From positions 1 to 41,992 of the forward strand of contig JAPPHA010000058.1 in assembly GCA_028874915.1 (NCBI GenBank): 41,992 nucleotides of DNA, given 5' to 3'. Shown here one piece after another: positions 1-7,937 of the stretch. Position 1 is the first letter of the stretch, and the number at the start of each line of letters is the position of its first letter. The notes below the pieces were generated by a model. The model saw only the letters and a program-made list of their open reading frames with translations, had not been told where the DNA came from and did not search any database. Position numbers and translations under genes: made by a program. Source of the DNA: Paracoccaceae bacterium. GTDB taxonomy: Bacteria > Pseudomonadota > Alphaproteobacteria > Rhodobacterales > Rhodobacteraceae.

Positions 1-294
1 CACAAGTCGGCCGAGGTGCATGAATGGCTGAGGGATCATCCCCGCTGGAGCTTTCATTTCACGCCGACCTCGGCCACCTGGACGAACGCCGTTGAAGGGT
101 TCTTTGCCAGGCTCACCCGGCGCCGGCTCAAGCACGCGATCTTCAACTCGCTGGACGGGTGCGTCGCCGCCATCGAGGCCTTCATCGCCCATCACGACGC
201 CAAGGAAGCGCGGCCTTTCACGTGGAGCCGGCAACCCGAAGATCTCATGGAGTCGTGGAAACGCGGCTATCGAACGATCGACACCAGTCGATAG
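1..294 (+). mobile_element. IS630-family transposase, C-terminal fragment (cut by window edge)
   Basis: The frame is open from base 1 and ends at TAG 292–294, giving about 97 residues. This is the C-terminal part of an IS630/Tc1-type DDE transposase. The family signature around the third catalytic acid is visible as WTNAVEGFFARLTRRRL, where the Glu of NAVEGFF is the expected metal ligand. The tail HHDAKEARPFTWSR is typical of IS630 transposases. The N-terminal helix-turn-helix and the first two catalytic Asp residues lie outside the window, so I cannot tell whether the element is complete. No terminal inverted repeat could be assigned downstream, because the other end is not visible for comparison. 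The neighbouring gene at 354 is AT-richer and may have arrived with a mobile element. Confidence 0.85.
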
Positions 295-353
295 AGTCAC
301 GGGTCAAAAGGGTATCAAATGAATGGGCTGATTCACTAGGAAAGGGAAAACAA

Positions 354-1058
354 ATGGCGCCATCTGCCTTGGCATTGGGTCGATGTAAGATCAAGCCTTG
401 CGAAATCAGACTTGCGGCGTTGGAAGCCGTGAAGTGCTGGAAAGGGAAAGAAGGCCAGCTTGCCACACGACTCCAGACTTCGGATATTCCCATTGATGAA
501 GATTTTTTGCGCTGTTGGCTGATTCACTGGATGGTTGCACTAAACATTCGAATAGGAGTCCGTGCGGATCTTGCGGATTATCTGGACAAGTGCATACGTT
601 CAAAGGTGCTCGATGCACCAGAAACAGTTTTGCCTGATATGATCGAAATTATCTCTCGTAACATGTCAGAAAGGGGATGGACTGCCAATAACGGTCGTCC
701 GACTAGTCTTGTTTCCAAATTCGCATTCTCATTACGGCCAACGGATGTTTCTCCATATGACAGTCGAGCACGATGTGCGCTTGAGAAATGTTACAATTTC
801 CGACTAAGAGCACACGATTACAAGGCCTATTGGTCAGCGTTCCGACGCTTTGCACACGACATTGAGAATTGTTTGGAAAGGGAAAAAGGCAACATGACCG
901 AGAGCTATAGAAAGGAATTGGAGAGGAATATGCCAGACAAGCTTTTTAAGTTGCGCACTGCAGACAAGGCTTTGATGTTGGTTGGGGGATTCCAATTCCA
1001 GATTTCGGGCGAAGATTATTGCGCGTGGGAAGGGGCGTTCGTGGCCGGAAGGCAGTAA
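354..1058 (+). CDS. Orphan protein of unknown function, AT-rich, probably foreign
   Basis: A 234-residue protein begins at ATG 354, the first ATG after the upstream TAG. The open frame runs back to 159, but there it overlaps the transposase and reads as its shadow. No domain is firmly recognised. The central segment SLVSKFAFSLRPTDVSPYDS resembles the 'SKxLhxxxPxxxPxYDS' stretch of helix-hairpin-helix/OGG-like hypothetical proteins often found in accessory islands, but this is a weak resemblance only. The protein is mainly helical-looking, without signal peptide or membrane segments. The DNA is clearly AT-richer than the flanking genes, and it sits directly after an IS630 fragment. Both points suggest horizontal transfer. 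The upstream ribosome site (AAAGGGAAAA) is only moderate. Confidence 0.6.
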   Translation: MAPSALALGRCKIKPCEIRLAALEAVKCWKGKEGQLATRLQTSDIPIDEDFLRCWLIHWMVALNIRIGVRADLADYLDKCIRSKVLDAPETVLPDMIEIISRNMSERGWTANNGRPTSLVSKFAFSLRPTDVSPYDSRARCALEKCYNFRLRAHDYKAYWSAFRRFAHDIENCLEREKGNMTESYRKELERNMPDKLFKLRTADKALMLVGGFQFQISGEDYCAWEGAFVAGRQ

Positions 1059-1602
1059 AGATGCGCCACGCCCGAATCAGCTGCGACGCATGTAAGCGGC
1101 AACCTGAAAGCGCCTATCGACAGAAGCGGACGATAGCGTTGCTGTCGTCTATATAATTTGGTCGCTTATTGGTCATTTTCCTCGATCTAACCTTGTACGA
1201 CAAAATTTGGGGCAACTTGCCGAGTGCAGGCTGAGTCATCCGGGTTTCATTGTCCCGTTCCGGGTTTCGGGGTTTCCGGTTGGTTTTGGCGATCGGGGAT
1301 TCCCTTCGAAGTCGACTTGGGATTCCAAGGGGTGTGTGGGCCAGTCGCGGACAGACGCTTGGGCGTGAGGGTCAAGTTCGCAAGGCCCCTTATCGGGTTG
1401 GAAACCTGTGCGTTCACGAACCCGGAAGATGTCGTCTTGAATTTCATGAAGACCCCTGTCATTGGCAATTCTTCGGCGTGAGGGACGACTCGGTTTTGAG
1501 CCGGTCAGAGGCTTTTCGTGTTGACGCGGATCATCGTGCGTCTCGTGGAGTTGACACGATGACTGCAGGGTGCATTCGGCAGAGCAATGGGGAGAGACAT
1601 CA
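1059..1602. other. Non-coding stretch, nothing recognised
   Basis: The open frames here on either strand are shadows of, or run into, the YCII gene. No promoter, repeat or RNA could be supported. Confidence 0.5.
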
Positions 1603-2004
1603 GTGCGTGTCATGGTACTTATCAAGGCAACCGAAAACTCGGAAGCAGGCGAAATGCCATCGGCCGAATTGATCCAGGCAATGGGCCAATTCAATGCGGA
1701 ACTCATAAAGGCAGGCATCATGGTGTCCGGCGATGGCCTGAAACCGTCGTCTTTGGGCAAGCGCGTGGTCTTTGACGGCGAGGACCGCACCGTCATCGAC
1801 GGGCCCTTCGCCGAGACCGGCGAACTGGTTGCCGGGTACTGGGTCTGGAAGGTGAAGGACATGAATGAGGCCGTGGCGTGGCTGAAACGGGCACCGAATC
1901 CCATGCCTGGTCCGAGCGAGGTCGAACTCCGCCCGTTGTACGAAATGTCCGACTTCGCCGAGGCCATGTTCCGCGATTGGGACGGTCAGAAAGACGGAGC
2001 CTGA
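1603..2004 (+). CDS. YCII/DGPF-domain protein (PhnB-like dimeric alpha/beta barrel)
   Basis: A 133-residue protein starts at GTG 1603, which gives the usual family beginning MRVMVLIKATENSEAG. A GGGGAGAG ribosome site lies 6–13 bases upstream and supports this choice over GTG 1570. The DGPF signature appears in the middle (VIDGPFAETGELVAGYWVWK), followed by the helix MNEAVAWLKRAPNP and a C-terminal strand ending in the EVELRPLYE segment typical of the YCII-related fold. Members are small cytoplasmic proteins, often beside ECF sigma factors or acting as dehydrochlorinase-like enzymes, and their substrates are mostly unknown. No sigma factor is adjacent here. It converges on the FAD oxidoreductase gene downstream. 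Confidence 0.85.
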   Translation: MRVMVLIKATENSEAGEMPSAELIQAMGQFNAELIKAGIMVSGDGLKPSSLGKRVVFDGEDRTVIDGPFAETGELVAGYWVWKVKDMNEAVAWLKRAPNPMPGPSEVELRPLYEMSDFAEAMFRDWDGQKDGA

Positions 2005-2150
2005 TCGAGGCCGCCGGGTCGGTCAAATGGCGGGTTGTGTCGAACGGCCTTTCTCCTTTGCCTGCACAAGGACGTGTACCCGGTCCACGTCGCGGCGGCG
2101 CGGCTATCGCCGCTGACAAGGCGTCAAGGCCGTACCGAGATCGGCTCTCC

Positions 2151-3383
2151 TCAGTGAGACCGCCCTGGGCCTGTCGGACGGTCTTGGCGCGCCGCCGCCC
2201 GGCCCGCAGCCTCGCCGGTGGCGAATGCCGTACCCATGACCCGGATTGACGCGTAGGCCCTGTCGTCGGCCCCGATTGTTCGGCCGGCAAAGTAGAGATT
2301 GTCGATGCCCTTTGCGCGCAGACAGTCGAGCGGGACCGAGGCCCAGCCTTCGCCTCCGATGGAGTGGTAAACGGGCTTCCCGGCCACCGAGTGGTCTTCC
2401 ATCGGCCAGGCGGCCTTGGCAACTTCGTCGGGCCGCTGCCGCCCGGTCGTCAAATCTTCACCCGTCAGTTCATAGCGCGCCGCAGGATGCCGGCTTTCGC
2501 GGATGCCGATTTGAGGGCCGGTCTGCACCAGGTAGGCGTTTTCGAACCCCGGCACGTTCTCGCGCAAAAGCCTGACATAGTCGTGCGCCGCCTCGCGGGC
2601 CGCCCGCTCGGCGTCGCTGAAACTCGCGAAACCGAGATCGGGCATCGGGTGATCGAACATCATCCACCACAACTCACCGGTGCGCGGAACGCGGGTGTAG
2701 ATGCCCCCGTCATCACGCGCCGACGGATAGGCACCGTTCCGGTTATAGCGTGTAAACGCGTCCCGGATCGCGTCGCGATCAATCGGTCGCGAAAGATCGA
2801 GTCCCCCGATGCGGATGGGCGCCGAGACGGCCTGCAGCCGGCCCTCTGCGTTCCCGACCCGACACGGCAGACCCGCGACCAGCGACAGGTTCGCGTCGCC
2901 CGTGGCGTCCACGAAAGCCTCGGCGGCCACGCGCCTCCGGCCATCCATCCCGGCCAGCGTCACCGCCTCCAGCCGTTCCGCCGTGCGGGTGGCGGCGGCG
3001 ACGCGCGAATGCAGGTGAACCTCCACACCCTGGGCTGCCAGCACCCGGTCCAATGCCAGCTTCACCGCCTCGGGCTCAAGGAGGATGATCCAGTTCGACG
3101 TCGTGGGCGAGCAGAAGGGATCGCAGTCGAGCCCGAGCCTGCGCAACTGGTCGAGCACCAGGTCCGCAACACCGCCCACGGCCCTGATGGGTTCCGGCCC
3201 CTGAAGGAAGAAGCCGCAATAGGCCAGGACCTGCGAATTCGTGGCTGCGCCGCCCAAAAAGCCGTACTTTTCGACGAGCAGGACCTTCGCGCCTTCGGCC
3301 GCGGCGCCCAGTGCCGCGCCCACGCCCCCGGCTCCGCCGCCAGCGATGACGACGTCAAAGTCGCATTCGGGCCGGCGGCTCAT
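2151..3383 (-). CDS. FAD-dependent oxidoreductase (FAD_oxidored family)
   Basis: A 410-residue flavoprotein. An N-terminal Rossmann motif (VVIAGGGAGGVGAALGAA, residues about 10–27) and the following VEKYGFLGGAAT stretch bind FAD. The mid-protein VDATGDANLSLVAG and the C-terminal NLYFAGRTIGADDRAYASIR are the second FAD contact regions, where the typical late 'AGR' motif is present. The family (PF12831-type) contains dehydrogenases and hydroxylases of small organic acids, and the substrate cannot be read from the sequence. The ATG overlaps the permease stop codon by 4 nt (ATGA), so it is translationally coupled as the last gene of the transporter operon. I infer that it acts on the compound the transporter imports. 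Confidence 0.85.
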   Translation of the reverse strand: MSRRPECDFDVVIAGGGAGGVGAALGAAAEGAKVLLVEKYGFLGGAATNSQVLAYCGFFLQGPEPIRAVGGVADLVLDQLRRLGLDCDPFCSPTTSNWIILLEPEAVKLALDRVLAAQGVEVHLHSRVAAATRTAERLEAVTLAGMDGRRRVAAEAFVDATGDANLSLVAGLPCRVGNAEGRLQAVSAPIRIGGLDLSRPIDRDAIRDAFTRYNRNGAYPSARDDGGIYTRVPRTGELWWMMFDHPMPDLGFASFSDAERAAREAAHDYVRLLRENVPGFENAYLVQTGPQIGIRESRHPAARYELTGEDLTTGRQRPDEVAKAAWPMEDHSVAGKPVYHSIGGEGWASVPLDCLRAKGIDNLYFAGRTIGADDRAYASIRVMGTAFATGEAAGRAAARQDRPTGPGRSH

Positions 3384-4195
3384 ACGCGCCAGTCCAGCAT
3401 GCGCCGCTCGATCATCGCGATGGCGCCCGAAGTCAGGACGCCGAGAAGCGACAGGATCACGACCCCGGCAAAGAGCCGTTCGAGATCGTAAAGGGAACCG
3501 GCCTCGAGGATGTAGGCACCGATCCCGTATTGCGCACCCAGCATTTCGGCTGCGACCAGGAGGATGATCGCGATCGCCAGGCTGATGCGCAGGCCCGAGA
3601 GGATCCCGGGCATGGCCCCCGGCAGCACGATCTTGCGCACGATCGAGAGCCACGACAGGCCGAAGCTCTGGCCCATCCGGATCAGGGACCGGTCCACGTT
3701 GTCGACTGCGCCATAGGTGGCGACAACGGTGGGCGTAAACGTTCCGAAGGCGATCAGCGCGTATTTGGATCCCTCGCCGATGCCGAACCAGATGACGAAG
3801 AGCGGCAGAAGCGCAATCTTGGGGATCGGGAAGATGGCGGCAACGAGTGGCCCCAGCCCTGCGCGGATGTAGGAAAAGAGGCCGATCAGGATGCCCACGC
3901 CGATGCCCAAGCTCGCGCCCAGCGCCGCGCCCACGACAAGGCGGCTGAGCGACGGGCCCAGATGCCGGAACAGCAGGCCCGAATCCCATAGCTCACCGAA
4001 TGTCGCCAGGACGTCCGAAGGGCGAGGCAACGTCAGGGCCGAAATGAATCCAGCCCGCGTTCCCCATTCGATGAAAATGATCAAAACGACAAAGACGAGT
4101 GCGCCCATCCAGCGGTGCGGGATCGGCGAGAACCCTCCGCCGCGAAAGCGAACCTCAAGTTGAGCCGATCCGTACGGCAATGTGCTGTCAGACAC
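3380..4195 (-). CDS. ABC transporter permease, SsuC/TauC type
   Basis: A 271-residue inner-membrane permease with about six hydrophobic segments. The cytoplasmic coupling (EAA) loop is visible at VRKIVLPGAMPGILSGLRIS, with the family's conserved G and the IVLPGA start. This is the type seen in the sulfonate/taurine/nitrate (SsuC, TauC, NrtB) group. I chose GTG 4195 because AAGGAG lies 8 bases upstream and the gene then overlaps the ATPase stop by 8 nt. ATG 4225 would extend the product by ten residues but has no ribosome site. The gene lies between the ATPase and the FAD oxidoreductase, with overlaps on both sides, consistent with a single transcript. Confidence 0.9.
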   Translation of the reverse strand: MSDSTLPYGSAQLEVRFRGGGFSPIPHRWMGALVFVVLIIFIEWGTRAGFISALTLPRPSDVLATFGELWDSGLLFRHLGPSLSRLVVGAALGASLGIGVGILIGLFSYIRAGLGPLVAAIFPIPKIALLPLFVIWFGIGEGSKYALIAFGTFTPTVVATYGAVDNVDRSLIRMGQSFGLSWLSIVRKIVLPGAMPGILSGLRISLAIAIILLVAAEMLGAQYGIGAYILEAGSLYDLERLFAGVVILSLLGVLTSGAIAMIERRMLDWRV

Positions 4196-4955
4196 CGAGA
4201 AGCTCCTTGTCGGCTGCGCGCGCATCGTCGCGCATCAGGTCCCATAAATGTTGCAGCTTGCGTTCAAGCTCCGCGCCGGCGCTACCGCGCTCCGACAACG
4301 GTTCGTCGATTTCCACGATCTCGCGAATCGAGCCCGGGCGACGCGACAGAACCACGATCCTGTGGCCCAGCCGAACGGCCTCTGTCAGGTTGTGTGTGAC
4401 GTAGACCGCCGTGAACGGCTGACGCTCCCAAAGCGTGATCAGGTCATCCATCAGAAGCGCCCGCGTCTGGCTGTCCAGGGCGGAAAGCGGTTCGTCCATC
4501 AGCATGACGGCCGGGTTGACGGCCAAGGCCCGGGCGATCGCCACACGCTGCTTCATGCCGCCGGAAAGCTGCCTGGGCAGTGCCCATGCAAATTCGGAAA
4601 GCTTGGTGCGCGCCAGCACATCGGCGATGATGCGCTTGGCCGCGGCACCACGGATCCTGTGGTCTTCGAGCACGAGCGAGATGTTCCCGTGAACACTGCG
4701 CCAGGGCAGAAGCGCAAAATCCTGGAACACGAACGTCAACGGATTGAGGCAACCCTCGGGTGGCGTGCCGAGCTGAAGGACTCGCCCCTGCGTCGGCCGT
4801 TCCAGCCCGCCGATAAAACGCAGGAGCGTCGATTTCCCGCATCCGGACGGACCGACCAGGCACACGATGCGGCCCGAGGGGACGTCCATGTCGATGCCAC
4901 GCAGCACTTCCGTATCGTCGTAGGAATGGCTGATGCCTTCCAGTCGAATGTCCAT
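4188..4955 (-). CDS. ABC transporter ATPase, SsuB/TauB type
   Basis: A 255-residue nucleotide-binding subunit with all motifs in order: Walker A GPSGCGKST (about residue 35), Q-loop FQDFALLPWR, signature LSGGMKQR, Walker B VMLMDEPLSALD and the switch histidine in THN. The 'LLPWR' after the Q-loop is characteristic of the nitrate/sulfonate/taurine importer branch. It powers uptake through the permease at 3380–4195, with the periplasmic protein at 5013–6023 supplying substrate. The spacer to the binding-protein gene upstream is 57 nt and GC-rich, so the three genes are likely one operon behind the GntR regulator. Confidence 0.93.
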   Translation of the reverse strand: MDIRLEGISHSYDDTEVLRGIDMDVPSGRIVCLVGPSGCGKSTLLRFIGGLERPTQGRVLQLGTPPEGCLNPLTFVFQDFALLPWRSVHGNISLVLEDHRIRGAAAKRIIADVLARTKLSEFAWALPRQLSGGMKQRVAIARALAVNPAVMLMDEPLSALDSQTRALLMDDLITLWERQPFTAVYVTHNLTEAVRLGHRIVVLSRRPGSIREIVEIDEPLSERGSAGAELERKLQHLWDLMRDDARAADKELLGV

Positions 4956-5012
4956 GTCGATCTCTCGGACTGGCGGCAGGGCAGCGCGGAGGCCGCCCCG
5001 CCGGGCAAGATC

Positions 5013-6023
5013 TCACGCACCGATGATTTCGACGTAGGAGGGATCGATCAACTGCTCGATCGTGATGTCGGCGTCCACGAGGTTTTCGGACTGGAACCAA
5101 CTCAGCTGATCCTGGACTGAGGCTACGTTCAGCGCCGCACCCTTGTTGAGCCGCATGGTTCCATTGATGATCGACGGTGCCGCCCTTTCGCGCGGGCGGT
5201 CGGTGTAGACGTACTTGTGGATCAGATCCACCATCGCGTCCTGATCGGCCGTCCCGTCGATCATCGCCGCCGCATAGTCGTCCACGCCCTTCGAAAATCC
5301 GGCGAGGAAGCTCTCGGTCATGCCCCTCTCGTTCGCGGCGTTTTCCGTCGAGGTGAAGACCGTGGTCACCTGGTAGTCGGGGAGATAATCGGACACGTTG
5401 CCGATGATGTGCACGGCACCCGAACCCGCGAGCGGCTTGGCGATGTGGGGCACGATCGACCAGCCGTCGACCTGGCCGGACTTGATGGCGCCGATGATCG
5501 CGCCAACTTTCTGGAGAGGTATGAACTGCAACTCGATGCCCTCGGCCGCCGCCATCTTCGATCCCATGTAGTGGAAGGACGAACCGGACTGCGTTACGGC
5601 GAACCTCTTCCCGTCGAGATCCTTCGGTTCCTTTACCCCGGCTTCAAACGCTGCCATCGAAGCGAGAAACTTCTGGCCGTCGATTCCGTCCTCCTCGGAC
5701 AAAGCGCCCCCGATCACCTTGATCGCACCCTTGTCCGCGAGACTGACCAGGCCGCCCGAAATCGCGGTTACCGCATAGTCCACGTCGCCACTGGCGATCG
5801 CCACGGCCATGGGTTGCGCAGCCTGGAAGAACTCGAACTCCACGTCGAGTCCGGCATCGGCGAAATAGCCTCGTTCGAAGGCGACGAAGCTGCCGGAGTG
5901 CGAGGTGAAGCGCAGTGCGCCCACCTTGATGGCGCGGTTGCTGGCCAGCGCTGGCGCGGCAAGGCCCGAGGCCGCCGCCGCTCCCGCAATCGCGAGCATC
6001 TGCCGCCTGTTCATGTGTATCAT
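5013..6023 (-). CDS. ABC transporter substrate-binding protein, SsuA/NMT1-like, Tat signal
   Basis: A 336-residue periplasmic protein. The N-terminus carries a twin-arginine-like signal (MNRRQMLAIAG followed by an Ala-rich core and APALA|S cleavage site). The mature part begins IKVGALRFTSHSGSFVAFERG and continues with GYFADAGLDVEFEFF, a normal start for the NMT1/THI5-like and SsuA-like fold. SGDVDYAVTAISG and GAIKSGQVDGWSIV are the typical lobes that contact ligand. ATG 6023 is preferred because AAGGGAG lies 6 bases upstream, although ATG 6014 is also possible. Ligands in this fold include sulfonates, thiamine precursors and aromatic acids, and the sequence does not decide. It follows the GntR gene by 19 nt. 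Confidence 0.9.
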   Translation of the reverse strand: MIHMNRRQMLAIAGAAAASGLAAPALASNRAIKVGALRFTSHSGSFVAFERGYFADAGLDVEFEFFQAAQPMAVAIASGDVDYAVTAISGGLVSLADKGAIKVIGGALSEEDGIDGQKFLASMAAFEAGVKEPKDLDGKRFAVTQSGSSFHYMGSKMAAAEGIELQFIPLQKVGAIIGAIKSGQVDGWSIVPHIAKPLAGSGAVHIIGNVSDYLPDYQVTTVFTSTENAANERGMTESFLAGFSKGVDDYAAAMIDGTADQDAMVDLIHKYVYTDRPRERAAPSIINGTMRLNKGAALNVASVQDQLSWFQSENLVDADITIEQLIDPSYVEIIGA

Positions 6024-6042
6024 TGTATTCTCCCTTGGGTTG

Positions 6043-6702
6043 TCAGGTCAGGTCTGCCCGAATGTCGTCCTCAAGCAGTTGCAGGACCGCGTCCTCGTCT
6101 CGCGCGATGATCGCGGTTTTCAGGGCCTCGTGCCGTGCGGTGCGGGCGCGGAAATCAATACGCCCTTCGCGAAGCCGCGCCAGCCGGAACCGGCGTGACT
6201 GGTCGTAGAACCGGCTCGCCATTTCGACGAGCCGAGGCGAATCCGAGGCATCGAGCAGCGTCGCCGAAAACAGCCGGCAGGCCTCGTCCCATTGCAAGGC
6301 GGTGGTATCGTCGGGGTCGGCCTGCACGGCCGCGTCCGCGCGCGACATCTGGTGCAGGGCCGCGATCACGGTCGCCTCCCACTCCACGCCGCCACGCTCC
6401 AGCGACCGCACGAGGCCCAGCTTCTCGATTTCGATCCGCATCAGGAGAATGTCGCGCAAATCGTCCTCGGTGGCCGAGGTCACGCGAAATCCGCGCTGGT
6501 TCGTGGCCTCCACCATGCCTTCCGCGACGAGCACCCGTAGCGATTCGCGCAACGAATGGTTCGAACCGCCATAGCGCTGGCGCAGGACGCCAATCTTGAG
6601 TTTTTCGTCCGGACGCAGGACACCGAATGAAATGTCGCGCCGGATGGCCGAGGCCAGCATCTCGACCACCGTGTCGCAATCGCTCTTCTGGCGGTAGAAC
6701 AT
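6043..6702 (-). CDS. GntR-family transcriptional regulator, FCD/FadR subgroup
   Basis: A 219-residue regulator. The N-terminal winged helix includes the GntR recognition stretch GVLRQRYGGSNHSLRESLRVL followed by LVAEGMVEATNQRGFRV. The C-terminal all-helical FCD ligand domain has a DLRDILLMRIEIEKLGL start and histidines near ALHQM and ARHEALKTAI that may bind metal. ATG 6702 is supported by GAGGAAAGG a few bases upstream. The frame extends further to 6783, but that extension lies in the shared promoter. It is first in the operon with the transporter and oxidoreductase genes and divergent from the AroE-like gene. The usual role is repression relieved by the imported substrate or its product. 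Confidence 0.88.
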   Translation of the reverse strand: MFYRQKSDCDTVVEMLASAIRRDISFGVLRPDEKLKIGVLRQRYGGSNHSLRESLRVLVAEGMVEATNQRGFRVTSATEDDLRDILLMRIEIEKLGLVRSLERGGVEWEATVIAALHQMSRADAAVQADPDDTTALQWDEACRLFSATLLDASDSPRLVEMASRFYDQSRRFRLARLREGRIDFRARTARHEALKTAIIARDEDAVLQLLEDDIRADLT

Positions 6703-6742
6703 TGTCCTTTCCTCGGATCGACAAAATGTTGGATATTTTTGC

Positions 6743-6757
6743 ATTGTGTGCCACAAT
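6743..6757. promoter_or_regulatory. Probable GntR operator, perfect inverted repeat
   Basis: ATTGTG-TGC-CACAAT is a perfect 6-3-6 inverted repeat in the divergent region between the gntR gene and the AroE-like gene. FCD-type GntR proteins commonly bind short palindromes with GT/AC half-site cores. On the minus strand it fills the 17 bases directly after a consensus TTGACA (6765–6760), although no good -10 follows at standard spacing. On the plus strand, a weak TTGGAT (6729–6734)/CACAAT (6752–6757) pair with a 17-bp spacer would also be covered. Confidence 0.55.
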
Positions 6758-6760
6758 TCT

Positions 6761-6773
6761 GTCAACACTTGAC
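6761..6773. promoter_or_regulatory. Second inverted repeat in the gntR/AroE-like control region
   Basis: GTCAA-CAC-TTGAC is a perfect 5-3-5 inverted repeat four bases from the ATTGTG palindrome. Each arm contains a -35-like TTGAC in opposite orientation, so it may be part of two divergent promoters, a second operator, or both. Confidence 0.4.
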
Positions 6774-6788
6774 TTTGCATCACGGGCG

Positions 6789-7616
6789 TTGAGCATTCAA
6801 ATCACTGGGAAAACAAAGATTTTTCCGATCGTCGGGGACCCGATCGAAACTGTGGTTTCTCCGCCGGCGGTGAATTCGTGGTTTTCAGACCAGGGGTTGG
6901 ACGCGGTGATGACGCCCCTGGAAATTCCCGCCCGCGTCTTGCCCGGATTCTGGAACCTGCTGCGAAGTTCGAGCACATTTCTTGGTTGTTCCGTGACCTA
7001 TCCGCACAAGCAGGCGGCCTTCGCAGCCGTTGACCGGCGGACCGCACGTGCCAACCGTCTCGGAGCACTCAACACGATTCGACGCGATGCCGACGGGTCG
7101 CTGAGCGGCGAGGCGACGGATGGCCTGGCGCTCTGCAAGGCGATCATCGAGACCGGGTTGACTATCGCCGGGCGTTCGGCGTGTGTGATCGGAGCAGGAG
7201 GCGGCGCAGGACTGGCTATCGTGGACGCACTCTGCGAGGCCGGAATCGGTGCCGTCATGCTCGAAGAGACGGATTCCGAACGGTGCCGCGATGCCGAACG
7301 GCTCGTACGGGAACACTGGCCTGCAGTTCGCATTTCCGAATTCGCCGGACACGCCTCGCTGCTTGTGAACGCCACGACACTGGGCTCCACGCCGAACGAC
7401 CCGATGCCCTTTCTCACGGAGGCCATTGCCCAGGCCGATTGCGTCTGTGACGTTGTGGGCAGGCGGAACACCCGGCTTGTGCGAACCGCGCGTGGTCTCG
7501 GACGGACCGTCGTGGACGGGCGCGCGATGGGACGCAGCCAGGCGCAAAGCCAGATGCCCTTCGTCGTCGCATCGAGGGAAGAGGCGTCCCTCAGTCCGGC
7601 GCTGGAACCTGGATGA
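6789..7616 (+). CDS. AroE-like dehydrogenase with altered substrate pocket
   Basis: A 275-residue protein homologous to shikimate dehydrogenase. TTG 6789 gives SIQITGKTKIFPIVGDPI and a length close to E. coli AroE (272). ATG 6726 would add an unlikely hydrophobic leader inside the promoter. Retained features are the catalytic Lys in SVTYPHK, GALNTI, the Asp in ATDG, and the NADP-binding GAGGGAGLA. Two residues that in E. coli AroE hold shikimate differ by my alignment: Ser14 is Val in PIETVVSP and Asn59 is Ser in SVTYPHK. The gene is divergent from the gntR–transporter–oxidoreductase operon. I therefore infer a quinate/shikimate-like or unrelated hydroxy acid as substrate, rather than the biosynthetic reaction. 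Confidence 0.8.
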   Translation: MSIQITGKTKIFPIVGDPIETVVSPPAVNSWFSDQGLDAVMTPLEIPARVLPGFWNLLRSSSTFLGCSVTYPHKQAAFAAVDRRTARANRLGALNTIRRDADGSLSGEATDGLALCKAIIETGLTIAGRSACVIGAGGGAGLAIVDALCEAGIGAVMLEETDSERCRDAERLVREHWPAVRISEFAGHASLLVNATTLGSTPNDPMPFLTEAIAQADCVCDVVGRRNTRLVRTARGLGRTVVDGRAMGRSQAQSQMPFVVASREEASLSPALEPG

Positions 7617-7937
7617 ATTTTCCGGGGCAGTCACCCGAAAGGTGATGCTGAGACGGTCGGTCAGCACACACGGGCGGGCGAACCAACAGTTTGCATCAAT
7701 GCTGAAGCCGCGAGCCAGCGAGTTGGCGTCAACGCATGACGTGTTTTCACCTGGAGCTCCTTCGAAAACCAAATTGCCGGAATTCGCACTGCCGATACGG
7801 CCGACTCCGCCAGCGAATGCCGCACCGCACCGGGACGAACAGTGCACCACCGTCAACAGAACCCACACGGACGAACCCAGGCAATTTGGCGACGGTGTCG
7901 ACATCGGATTCGGGGCGGGGGAAGCAGCTTCGCTTTA
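7617..7937. other. Non-coding stretch, nothing recognised
   Basis: No frame with family resemblance, no terminator-like stem with a T-run, and no repeat could be supported between the AroE-like gene and the HigA pseudogene. Confidence 0.4.

Noticed and set aside
159-353. Upstream extension of the 354–1058 gene
   Set aside because: It overlaps the transposase end in another frame and has no ribosome site. The composition changes at about 350.
1236-1967. Antisense frame of 243 codons
   Set aside because: It lies opposite the YCII gene, is Ser/Thr/Pro-rich and shows no family resemblance: a shadow of the GC-rich third position.
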